This document shows, piece after piece, positions 35,424 to 42,673 of a stretch of 64,000 bases of DNA (position 1 is its first letter; the number at the start of each line of letters is the position of its first letter). Below the pieces are notes generated by a model, which worked only from the letters and a program-made list of their open reading frames with translations, had not been told where the DNA came from and ran no database searches. Both the position numbers and the translations under genes were made by a program. This stretch comes from DASYQD01 sp963846495 (GTDB taxonomy: Bacteria > Acidobacteriota > Thermoanaerobaculia > Multivoradales > JAIOJS01), in the NCBI GenBank assembly GCA_963846495.1, contig CAWJWP010000036.1:62001-126000 (forward strand). Direction: 5' to 3'.

Positions 35424-36383
35424 ATGGACGGAATCGGGTCGTATCGATGCATCAGCGTGCCGAACCTTTTGCGGATGACAGGCCGTGCGCTGGGTTGCTT
35501 CCTGGCCTTCGATTTGGTCGGCGTGGCGCTGACCCTGCTCGTCGACATGGTCGTCGTGCTGCACCGTGTGTGGGAGGGCAGCTCTTTTCTCGCGTACGTC
35601 ATCTGGTTCGTCGTGGGCGTGTTCTGCGCGATGTTCATCTACTTCCGCTCGACCGACGAAGGCTACGACTCGCCCGAAGGGCGTCGCAGGGGACTGGAGC
35701 TTCTCGTCATCACCAGCGTGGTCGCGGTGGTGCTCGGGATGCTCTCGTCCTTCGTGTGGTCGGACAGCGGTGCCGGTGAGGCGGTCGCCCCCGATCACCG
35801 AGGTGTGACGATCACCTACCTGGTCACCGTGGTCCTCGTCGTCGCCTGGGCGAGGTTCGTGGTCTTTCGCGAGCGGCCGCCGGAGCGCGAACGCTTCCAG
35901 CCAGACGTGGAGCGCTTCAACGTCGAGGCGAGACCCGAACAGGACTGGAAGGATCCAGGCTCATTCAAGCCCGCGGGGTTCTGGACACCTGTCGGCTTCC
36001 TGATCGGCGTGCCGGTGCTGTTGTTTCTGGACGCATCCTTCTTCCTGCTCGGGCCCTTCGACTACTTCGACCGGTGGACGGATCCGATCCTGACCACGTC
36101 GCTCGGAGGAGGGCTCGCGTGGGGATTCGCGTCGGCTCGGTGGAAGAGCCCTCGGGTCTGGCTACTGGTCGTGCATGCGCCGCTCTTGACCGGGACGGTC
36201 TGCTACTTCTTCGCCCTCCTACTGGGCGGGCTCCTCATCGCCGTCGGCGTGCCTGGGCGGGTATCTGAGATCGTGTCGTACGTCGGTTTCGGGATCGGGT
36301 TCCTGCTCGGCTGCGGGGCGGTCGTCGGCAAGCTCGCAGAGATCTTCGACCGTGCAGTATCTGGCCGCACGGTTCGGCCATGA
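35424..36383 (+). CDS. Polytopic membrane protein, first gene of a three-gene coupled operon
   Basis: Starting at ATG 35424 (GGATGGGG just upstream) the product has 319 residues; ATG 35475 would also fit. There are about eight hydrophobic helices in two sets of four: FLAFDLVGVALTLLVDMVVV, IWFVVGVFCAMFIYF and others in the first, and FLIGVPVLLFLDASFFLLG and FFALLLGGLLIAVGV in the second. The sets are separated by a charged loop of about 70 residues (ERPPERERFQPDVERFN). No family is recognised. Its last codons overlap the next gene in ATGA. All three genes of this operon share composition and four-base overlaps, so they probably form one unit. Confidence 0.55.
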   Translation: MDGIGSYRCISVPNLLRMTGRALGCFLAFDLVGVALTLLVDMVVVLHRVWEGSSFLAYVIWFVVGVFCAMFIYFRSTDEGYDSPEGRRRGLELLVITSVVAVVLGMLSSFVWSDSGAGEAVAPDHRGVTITYLVTVVLVVAWARFVVFRERPPERERFQPDVERFNVEARPEQDWKDPGSFKPAGFWTPVGFLIGVPVLLFLDASFFLLGPFDYFDRWTDPILTTSLGGGLAWGFASARWKSPRVWLLVVHAPLLTGTVCYFFALLLGGLLIAVGVPGRVSEIVSYVGFGIGFLLGCGAVVGKLAEIFDRAVSGRTVRP

Positions 36384-36985
36384 CGGAAACGGAATGGTTG
36401 CAGATGGGTGCACTGGCTGCGGGTGGTCTCGCGGTCGCAGGTGTGGTCTACGCCGTCGTCCGCTGGCTGCGGAAGGTGGACGCCGTCTTTCCCGAGACCG
36501 CGAAGAAATACGGGCTTACTTTCACTCACGAGCAACGGGGCAGCGCGTTCACCAACGTCGCTCAATCCTCGCGGTTGCGTGGTGTCGCGAACGGTACGCC
36601 GATCGAAGTAACTTCCACTTATGAGACCCGCGGGCGCTTGCGGATCAGGAGCACCCTGGTCGCTTCGCGGGCACCCGCGGGGTTGCCGCCGTGCACGATG
36701 AACATCCTGCGCCGACCGCCCGCTGCGACGGTGCACCTCGTGCCGACGGGAGACGCGCAGTTCGATACCAGGCACTGGGTGACGAGCGATGTGCCGGCTG
36801 TCGTGCGGGCGGTGCTCACGCCGGCGGTGAGAACGGAGCTGCTCCGCTGCCCGCAGCCCGAGCTTCGTCTCGTCGTCACTGATGGACACCTGGTCCTCTC
36901 GTTTCCCAATACGCCGGTGAACGAGGCCGAGCTGCACGGTCCCATGGACGTCGTGCTCGCGGTCGCCAGGATGAAAGCACCATGA
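36380..36985 (+). CDS. Single-pass membrane protein of unknown function, second operon gene
   Basis: The product has 201 residues. One N-terminal helix (MGALAAGGLAVAGVVYAVV) anchors a soluble domain of about 170 residues with no motif I can name (TFTHEQRGSAFTNVAQSSRL, then LVVTDGHLVLSFPNTPVNEA). It starts in ATGA with the preceding gene and ends in ATGA with the next. The topology suggests a cytoplasmic domain, since the charge after the helix is positive (RWLRKVD). Confidence 0.55.
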   Translation: MTETEWLQMGALAAGGLAVAGVVYAVVRWLRKVDAVFPETAKKYGLTFTHEQRGSAFTNVAQSSRLRGVANGTPIEVTSTYETRGRLRIRSTLVASRAPAGLPPCTMNILRRPPAATVHLVPTGDAQFDTRHWVTSDVPAVVRAVLTPAVRTELLRCPQPELRLVVTDGHLVLSFPNTPVNEAELHGPMDVVLAVARMKAP

Positions 36986-37590
36986 GTACCGACACGTACC
37001 TCGAACAGCTCGGACGTGAGCACGGGTTCACGCTCGCTGAGCTCGAAGCCAATCGGCAAGGCGCGTTACATCCTGCGCAGCTTGCGAGAGGGACACGTAA
37101 GGGACTCGCATCGGTCGTCGTCTTGACCGTGCTCGGCTTCCTGGCGCTCGGCGGTGGGCTGGTGGGAGCGTATGTTTTCTACGACGGGCTCGGCCCCGAC
37201 CCGTCGAGTGTCGATCTCAACGCCGTGTATGTCACCGGCGGGGCGGGCGTAGTACTCGCGCTCATCTTCTTCGTCGGCGCCGGAACGAGCTTCGTGCGGC
37301 GCCGCGCGCGCAAGGCCGCCTTCGTGAGAGGACGGATCGACGTGCTGGAAGGACCGCTGAACAAGGTCCACATCCGTGGCCGCGGCTTCGCAAGCCAGTA
37401 CATCTTCCGCGTGGGCGGTCGCTCGTTTCGTACGTCGGAGAAACTGTGGGAGCTGCTCACGCAGGGCGCACACTACAGGCTCTACTGCGTGGCTGATCAG
37501 CTCCTGAGCTTCGCGCCCGGCTCCGCAGAGAGCGGCAGCGCCGCCTCTCGCCAGATGGCGACGAAGGCGCTCGGGATGTTGCACACCTGA
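36982..37590 (+). CDS. Two-helix membrane protein of unknown function, third operon gene
   Basis: The product has 202 residues. An N-terminal helical segment (YLEQLGREHGFTLAELEANR) precedes two transmembrane helices (VVVLTVLGFLALGGGLVGAY and VTGGAGVVLALIFFVGAG). A C-terminal beta-rich domain follows with IDVLEGPLNKVHIRGRGF and YIFRVGGRSFRTSEKLWELL. That part resembles small NfeD/OB-like or SHOCT-like domains only loosely. Four-base overlap with the upstream gene implies co-translation. No function is known. Confidence 0.55.
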   Translation: MSTDTYLEQLGREHGFTLAELEANRQGALHPAQLARGTRKGLASVVVLTVLGFLALGGGLVGAYVFYDGLGPDPSSVDLNAVYVTGGAGVVLALIFFVGAGTSFVRRRARKAAFVRGRIDVLEGPLNKVHIRGRGFASQYIFRVGGRSFRTSEKLWELLTQGAHYRLYCVADQLLSFAPGSAESGSAASRQMATKALGMLHT

Positions 37591-37709
37591 CTCTCGCGGC
37601 AAACCGACTCCACGCTCGGTCGTCTTGGGCGTCGTGCTCGATCTCGCCTGATCTCGCAGAGCGTGCCGCGTCATGGTCGAGACGTCTCGGCAGCCCGCCG
37701 TCCGGGTGC

Positions 37710-37811
37710 GCCCGAATCCGCCTCGGATCGGTCGAGCTCACGGGGTCCGTGTCGTCGTTCCGCATCGGAGGGCAGGAGCTCTGGATCGACCACGTTGGCG
37801 CGTATCCCTGA
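37710..37811 (+). pseudogene. C-terminal gene relic
   Basis: An open frame reads ARIRLGSVELTGSVSSFRIG, GQELWIDHVGAYP and ends in TGA at 37809. The pattern looks like the last two strands of a beta-sandwich protein. No start or upstream continuation is found in the stretch 37591-37864, which is otherwise without recognisable content. Confidence 0.3.
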
Positions 37812-37828
37812 GCTCCGCAAGAAACGTC

Positions 37829-37857
37829 AAGACACCCGGCTCCTCGCTCGCTACAGT
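37829..37857 (+). promoter_or_regulatory. Promoter of the membrane protein/AraC operon
   Basis: AAGACA (37829-37834, four of six -35 consensus bases), a 17-bp spacer and TACAGT (37852-37857) lie seven bases before ATG 37865, without a Shine-Dalgarno site. A leaderless transcript is predicted. Confidence 0.5.
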
Positions 37858-37864
37858 CGGGCGC

Positions 37865-38290
37865 ATGAGATGGAAAGACATCCGATGGGGAGCGGCGGTC
37901 GGTGGGATGCTCGTAGCCGAGGTCGCGACGATCGCCGCCGCCTTCGGGTGGGTCTTTCTCTACAGCTACCTCGTGCATCCGGGGGAGACGCCGGCCTTCT
38001 ACCAGCGCTACGCCCAGGTGGCGAGCCCGTGGGTTTCGCTGGTGGCAGGGACGCCGATCTTCTACCTGGTCTGCCGCTGGATCGGCTCGCGGGTGCCGGC
38101 GCGTGCTCGGGCGACGGCGATGGCGATCTTCGGCCTCTTCGTCCTCGTCGACCTCGCGCTGGTGCTCTGCGCGGGGACCCTTTCCCCCCGCCTTCTCGGG
38201 TTCGTGGCCGCCAGCTGGCTTCTCAAGCTCCTGGCCTGCCATCTCGGAGGCCGGAGCGCCGCACGCAAAGTGGCCGCGGAGCCGGCGTGA
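37865..38290 (+). CDS. Four-helix membrane protein
   Basis: The product has 141 residues and four hydrophobic helices: GMLVAEVATIAAAFGWVFLY, WVSLVAGTPIFYLVC, AMAIFGLFVLVDLALVLCA and GFVAASWLLKLLACHLGG. It is encoded directly before, and overlaps by GTGA, an AraC-GyrI regulator. Small membrane proteins of this shape often accompany such regulators in acidobacterial genomes, but their function is unknown. It is possibly a stress- or drug-responsive membrane protein controlled by its neighbour. Confidence 0.6.
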   Translation: MRWKDIRWGAAVGGMLVAEVATIAAAFGWVFLYSYLVHPGETPAFYQRYAQVASPWVSLVAGTPIFYLVCRWIGSRVPARARATAMAIFGLFVLVDLALVLCAGTLSPRLLGFVAASWLLKLLACHLGGRSAARKVAAEPA

Positions 38291-39153
38291 CCCGCGACTG
38301 GGAGACGCTGCTCCCGCTGCTGGTCCACATTCAGGCCAACCTGGAGGGGGACCTCGGTCTCGAGGCGCTCGGCCGGAAGGCGGGGCTCTCACCGTTCCAC
38401 CTGCAGCGCCTCTTCAAGGCGGCGATCGGAGAGACCCCGAAGGCCTTTACCTCGCGCCTCCGGCTGGAGCGCGGCGCCTTCCGCCTGCTGGTGCACGATT
38501 CGACCGTGCTCGACATCGCGCTGGAGTGCGGTTTCCAGAGCCACGAGACCTTTCTCCGCGCCTTCCGCCGGCGCTTCGGCCGGGCGCCGAGCGACCACCG
38601 GGAGTGGGTGCGGAGGGAGCTCGCCGCGTGGGAGGAGCCCGCTGCGGAGGACTGCCCGACGACGGCGCCGGCCTTCGAGATCTCGGCGACTCGGGTGATT
38701 CCGCTGCGGCCGGCGCACGTGGCCTTCCGGCGGCACGTGGGGCCGTACGAGTCGGTCCCGGAGAGTCTTTTCGAGGAGCTGGAGGAGTGGGCCGCGCGGC
38801 GCCGGCTGCCGGGCCCGCCGGTCTGGATGGGGATCGGGCACGACGCTCCCGGCACCACGGCGGCCGAGCAGCTCCGCTTCGACGCCGCGCTCGTGGTGCC
38901 GGGCCCCTTCGCTCCCGAGGGAGACATCGCCTACCAGCTCTTGTCCGGTGGTCCCTTCGCCGTCACCACCCATGCGGGAGGGTACGACACGCTGCCGGCG
39001 GCATACGGCGCGATCTTTCCGCGCCTCCTGGCGCTCCCCGGTTATCGGGTGGTCGGCTTACCGGCGGTCGAGATCTACCACACCACTCGGGTCAACGTGC
39101 GGTATCGGCTGAACCATACGGATATCTGTCTGCCGGTCGTGGCTTGTTCTTGA
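38287..39153 (+). CDS. AraC-family regulator with GyrI-like effector domain
   Basis: The product has 288 residues, starting at GTG 38287 in a GTGA overlap with the previous gene. Two helix-turn-helix motifs fill residues 20-110: LGLEALGRKAGLSPFHLQRL, then VLDIALECGFQSHETFLRAF with RRRFGRAPSDHRE. The C-terminal half is a GyrI-like small-molecule-binding domain (RPAHVAFRRHVGPYESVPES, then GGPFAVTTHAGGYDTLPAAY with the conserved late Glu in VGLPAVEIY). Regulators of this build (Rob/SoxS-GyrI type) sense hydrophobic drugs. Its target is probably this operon or the adjacent SRPBCC gene. Confidence 0.82.
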   Translation: MTRDWETLLPLLVHIQANLEGDLGLEALGRKAGLSPFHLQRLFKAAIGETPKAFTSRLRLERGAFRLLVHDSTVLDIALECGFQSHETFLRAFRRRFGRAPSDHREWVRRELAAWEEPAAEDCPTTAPAFEISATRVIPLRPAHVAFRRHVGPYESVPESLFEELEEWAARRRLPGPPVWMGIGHDAPGTTAAEQLRFDAALVVPGPFAPEGDIAYQLLSGGPFAVTTHAGGYDTLPAAYGAIFPRLLALPGYRVVGLPAVEIYHTTRVNVRYRLNHTDICLPVVACS

Positions 39154-39200
39154 CACGAGGCGAGACGCGACCGTGGGTCAGGCACCGCCGCGGAGGAAAC

Positions 39201-39680
39201 ATGCGCTACACGGCCACCAACGAGATCGACTGCAGCCCCGAGCAGCTCTGGCCCTGGCTCGCGGAGCCGGAGCGGATGAAGCAGTGGATGAAGGGTCTGG
39301 AGGAGATCGTGCCCGACGCTCCCGGCCCGGTGCGACCGGGCGCGACCTTCCGCATGCGCATCCGCGAGGGGCGCAAGGTCGCTGAGTACCGCGAGGAGCT
39401 GCTGGCCTACGAGCCGCCCCGGCGCATCCGGTTCAAGATCACGGGTGGATCGTTCGGGACGATGAGCTTCTGCGGCGAGAACGAGCTGATCGACGCGGGT
39501 GGCGGTCGCACGCGGCTGCGCTACTCCGGCTGGACCGAGGGCGGGCCGTGGTGGAGCAAGCTGCTCGCGCCGATCGGGATGCTGTTCGCCTCGATCCAGG
39601 CGCGCGGCTTCCATCGCGAGCTCAAGCGCCTGGCCGAGCGCGAGGCACGCGGCGGGGCGGCCGCCCCGCCGCGCACGTAA
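39201..39680 (+). CDS. SRPBCC-domain protein
   Basis: The product has 159 residues. ATG 39201 has GGAGGAA four bases upstream. The fold is polyketide-cyclase/START-like: YTATNEIDCSPEQLWPWLAE, PERMKQWMKGLEEIV, then RIRFKITGGSFGTMSFCGEN and TRLRYSGWTEGGPWWSKLL. These proteins bind hydrophobic ligands in a deep cavity. It follows the AraC-GyrI regulator by 47 bases and may be in its regulon. The C-terminus (GGAAAPPRT) is a short disordered tail. Confidence 0.72.
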   Translation: MRYTATNEIDCSPEQLWPWLAEPERMKQWMKGLEEIVPDAPGPVRPGATFRMRIREGRKVAEYREELLAYEPPRRIRFKITGGSFGTMSFCGENELIDAGGGRTRLRYSGWTEGGPWWSKLLAPIGMLFASIQARGFHRELKRLAEREARGGAAAPPRT

Positions 39681-39685
39681 CCGCG

Positions 39686-39723
39686 CGTCGACCTGGGTGG
39701 GGGCACGCGTCTACGCCTCGCCA
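39686..39723 (+). repeat. 38-bp repeat, copy 2 (orphan)
   Basis: Identical to 32479-32516 except for one base, in the same orientation, and starting six bases after the SRPBCC stop codon. Here it lies outside any gene and would encode the same VDLG/WVGGGTRLRLA fragment of a nucleotidyltransferase. It is probably a relic of a second copy or a recombination footprint. Confidence 0.75.
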
Positions 39724-39803
39724 ACGAAAGCGGGAAAAGCGCGGCCCACAGGCCGAAGGGCAATGCGGCGCAGCACCGCTAGAGTCCAGCCGACGACGGC
39801 AAG

Positions 39804-40244
39804 ATGACCGATCCGACGAACCTCGCTTCCGTCGAGGGCGCCGCCGCTGGCGCCGGCCCACGGTCTCCGACGAATCCACCGCCCGTGCTGCTGTGGCAGA
39901 AGGTCTACTGCTTCGCCATGGCTGCGTTGTACGCGCTCATCGCGGTGCTCGGGCTCGCCATGGCCGTCTTCCGGGATCAGCTCGCAGACGAGCAGACGCC
40001 ACCCGGCGAGGTGGTCGTGATCGGTTTCGTCTTCGTGGCGCTGGGGGTCGGCCTCGCCGCACCGTTCGCGGTAGCTCCCTTCCTGCCTCGCCGCCGGTGG
40101 GTGTGGGTGCTCCACCTCGTGATCATCGCCGTCGGTATGACGAGCTGCCTCTGCATCCCGTTCGCGGTGCCGCTGCTGGTGTTCTGGATCCGGCCTGCCA
40201 CGCAAGCGTGGTTCGGGTGGAAGGACGTGGAGGCGATGCGGTAA
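39804..40244 (+). CDS. Small polytopic membrane protein
   Basis: The product has 146 residues. A disordered N-terminus (GAAAGAGPRSPTNPPPVLLW) precedes four helices: VYCFAMAALYALIAVLGLAM, GEVVVIGFVFVALGVGLAAP, WVWVLHLVIIAVGMTSC and LCIPFAVPLLVFWI. TAGAGT at 39780-39785 and GGCAAG before ATG 39804 are compatible with a short leader. No family is recognised. The C-terminal RPATQAWFGWKDVEAMR would be cytoplasmic. Confidence 0.55.
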   Translation: MTDPTNLASVEGAAAGAGPRSPTNPPPVLLWQKVYCFAMAALYALIAVLGLAMAVFRDQLADEQTPPGEVVVIGFVFVALGVGLAAPFAVAPFLPRRRWVWVLHLVIIAVGMTSCLCIPFAVPLLVFWIRPATQAWFGWKDVEAMR

Positions 40245-40258
40245 GAGCGTCGGCCGGG

Positions 40259-40500
40259 TCAGTCACATGCGCAGGCGACGGCGAGCGCCCGACAGACCTC
40301 AGCCATCTTCCTTTTCCCCACGGTCCCGACGAACGAGCAGCTCCGAGATCTCGTCCAGCACGGCATCGGCCTGACCGTCGTACACGTCGGTCAGCCGAGA
40401 ATCGATGTCCTGGCCCGCTTCGCGCTGAGATACAGCTCCACGGCAGAACGGATGAAGGCCGAGCGCCCCCTCTTGCGCGTCTCGGGATCAAGCCAACAAC
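40259..40500 (-). pseudogene. Relic of a MazEF-like toxin-antitoxin pair
   Basis: On the minus strand an antitoxin-like frame reads LDPETRKRGRSAFIRSAVEL followed by YLSAKR, a ribbon-helix-helix antitoxin core. After a frame change near 40410 it continues DIDSRLTDVYDGQADAVLDE, ISELLVRRD to a TGA at 40301-40299. An overlapping ATG (40306) opens only MAEVCRALAVACACD before the stop at 40259, which is the typical extreme C-terminus of MazF/PemK toxins. The toxin body (about 90 codons) is missing, and so is the antitoxin N-terminus. This accounts for most of the 360-base stretch before the M13 peptidase. Confidence 0.5.
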
Positions 40501-40607
40501 GGCGCCTGTCCGCAGCCCAGCGCGCTCGCGTGGCCCTTCGCTCAGCCTGCCGCCGCCTGCGAGACTATGGGGCTCGAACAAGGCCGAGGAACTGGGGAGC
40601 TGACGAA

Positions 40608-42672
40608 ATGAAGAGACAACACCGCACGATCAAAACACTCCTTGCCATCTTGCTGGCCCTGGTCGCCAGCATCGGGCTCGCCGACGACGTCACGTCGTCG
40701 ACGGCGGCGAAGCGACATGGGGCGTGGGGATTCGACCTCGCCGGCATGGACCCCGCCGTCAAGCCGGGCGACGACTTCTACCGCTACGCCAACGGCAAGT
40801 GGGCGGCGACGACGACGATCCCGCCCGATCGCACCAACTTCAGCTCGTTCGCCGTGCTCGCTGACTTGTCGGAGGCGAGGGTGCGCGGCATCCTCGATGG
40901 CTGGGCGGCGGACAAAGGCCTGAAGCCGGGGACGGACGAGGCCAAGGTGGCAGCGCTCTATCGCACCTTCCTCGACGAGGCGACGGCGGAGAAGCTCGAC
41001 GTCAAGCCCATCGCCTGCTCATCTCGAGGCGGTGAAGAAGGCGACGACTCACGCCGACGTGGCGGCGCTGATGGGCCGCGCCGCCGGCGGTTTCGGCGGC
41101 TCCTTCTTCGCCGCGCTGGTGAGCGACGACGCCAAGGACCCGGAGCGATACGCGCTCTACGTCGCGCAGTCCGGGCTCGGCCTCGCCGACCGCGAGTTCT
41201 ACCTGCGCGACAACTTCGCGCCGCAGAAGAAGCGCTACGAGGCCTACGTGGCCGACATGCTGCGCCTGGTCGGCTGGAGCGAGCCCGAGAAGAGCGCCGC
41301 CGACGTCGTCGCGCTGGAGACCAAGGTCGCCGAAGCGCACTGGACCCGCGCCGAGAGCCGCAACCGCGACCTCACCTACAACCCCACGACCGTCGCCGAG
41401 CTGGAGAAGAGCGCACCCGCCTTCCCCTGGCGCGCGGCGCTCGCGGCGGCGGGGCTCGACAAGGTGGAGCGCGTCGTCGTGCGGCAGAACACCGCCGTCC
41501 CCAAGCTGGCGGCGATCTTTGCCGCTACCCCGGTCGAGACCCTCAAGGCGTGGCAGACGTTCCACGTTGCCGACGACGCGGCGCCGCTGCTCTCCAAGCG
41601 CTTCGTCGATACGCACTGGGAGTTCCGCTTCAAGTTCCTCAACGGCGCCCCGGAGCAGCGCCCGCGGTGGAAACGCGCCGTCGCCGCCGCCGAGGACGCC
41701 ATGGGCGAGGCGATCGGCCGCACCTACGTCGCCCAGTACTTCCCGTCGGCGTCGAAGGCGCAGATGGAGACGCTGGTGGCCAACCTCTTGAGCGCCATGA
41801 AGGGGCGCCTCGAGCACCTCCAGTGGATGGGGCCGGATACCAAGGCTCGCGCGCTCGAGAAGCTCTCCCACTTCGGGGTCAAGATCGGCTACCCGGTCAA
41901 GTGGCGCGATTACTCGGCGCTGCAGGTCAAGGAAGGCGATCTCGTCGGCAACGCCGAGCGCGCCGCCAGGTTCGATTGGGACTACGACCGCAACCGGATC
42001 GGCAAGCCGGTGGACGACGACGAGTGGTTCATGACCCCGCAGACGGTGAACGCCTACTACTCGGCGACCAAGAACGAGATCGTCTTCCCGGCGGCAGTCC
42101 TGCAGCCGCCCTTCTTCGACTCGCAGGCCGACCCGGCGGTCAACTACGGCGCCATCGGCGCCGGCATCGGCCACGAGATCATCCACGGCTTCGACGACCA
42201 GGGTCGAAAGTCCGACGGCGACGGTGCGCTGCGCGACTGGTGGACGGCCGAGGACGCCGCGAAGTTCGAAGCCGAGGCGGCGAAGCTCGGCGCCCAGTAC
42301 GAGGCGTTCACCTTCCCGCAGCTGCCCGGCATGCACATCGTGGCGAAGCAGACGATGGGCGAGAACATCGGCGACCTGGGCGGCATCCTGCTCGCCTACG
42401 ACGCCTACAAGCTCTCGCTGGCCGGCAAGCCCGCGCCGGTCATCGACGGCTTCACCGGCGAGCAGCGCTTCTTCCTCGCCAACGCGCAGGTCTGGCGGAC
42501 GCTGGTGCGCGACGAAGCCCTGCGCCAGTACCTGATGACCAACTCGCACTCGCCCGGAATGGTCCGCGCCTTCGCGCCGCTGCGCAACGTCGACGCATGG
42601 TACGAGGCGTTCGGCGTCAAGGAGAGCGACGCCAACTACGTGAAGCCGGAGGAGCGAGTGCGTATTTGGTAG
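40608..42672 (+). CDS. M13 (neprilysin/PepO) family metallopeptidase, one frameshift
   Basis: This is a secreted zinc endopeptidase of about 687 residues once one extra base near 41014 is removed (PIA/HLEAVKK junction). The signal peptide is LLAILLALVASIGLA. The N-terminal M13 domain opens FDLAGMDPAVKPGDDFYRYA, NGKW, the family hallmark. The catalytic lobe carries VNAYYSATKNEIVFPAAVLQ, the zinc site IGHEIIHGFDDQG (HExxH), the third ligand Glu in MGENIGDLGG, and the closing LRNVDAWYEAFGV. All catalytic residues are intact. Such enzymes degrade small periplasmic or extracellular peptides. The gene appears monocistronic, with GGGGAGC before ATG 40608, and ends two bases before a convergent gene. 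Confidence 0.88.
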
Positions 42673-42673
42673 C

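Noticed and set aside
37591..37864. Possible small gene in the gap before the membrane protein/AraC operon
   Set aside because: Only a C-terminal-like fragment (37710-37811) without a start could be seen; it is listed as a relic, not a gene.
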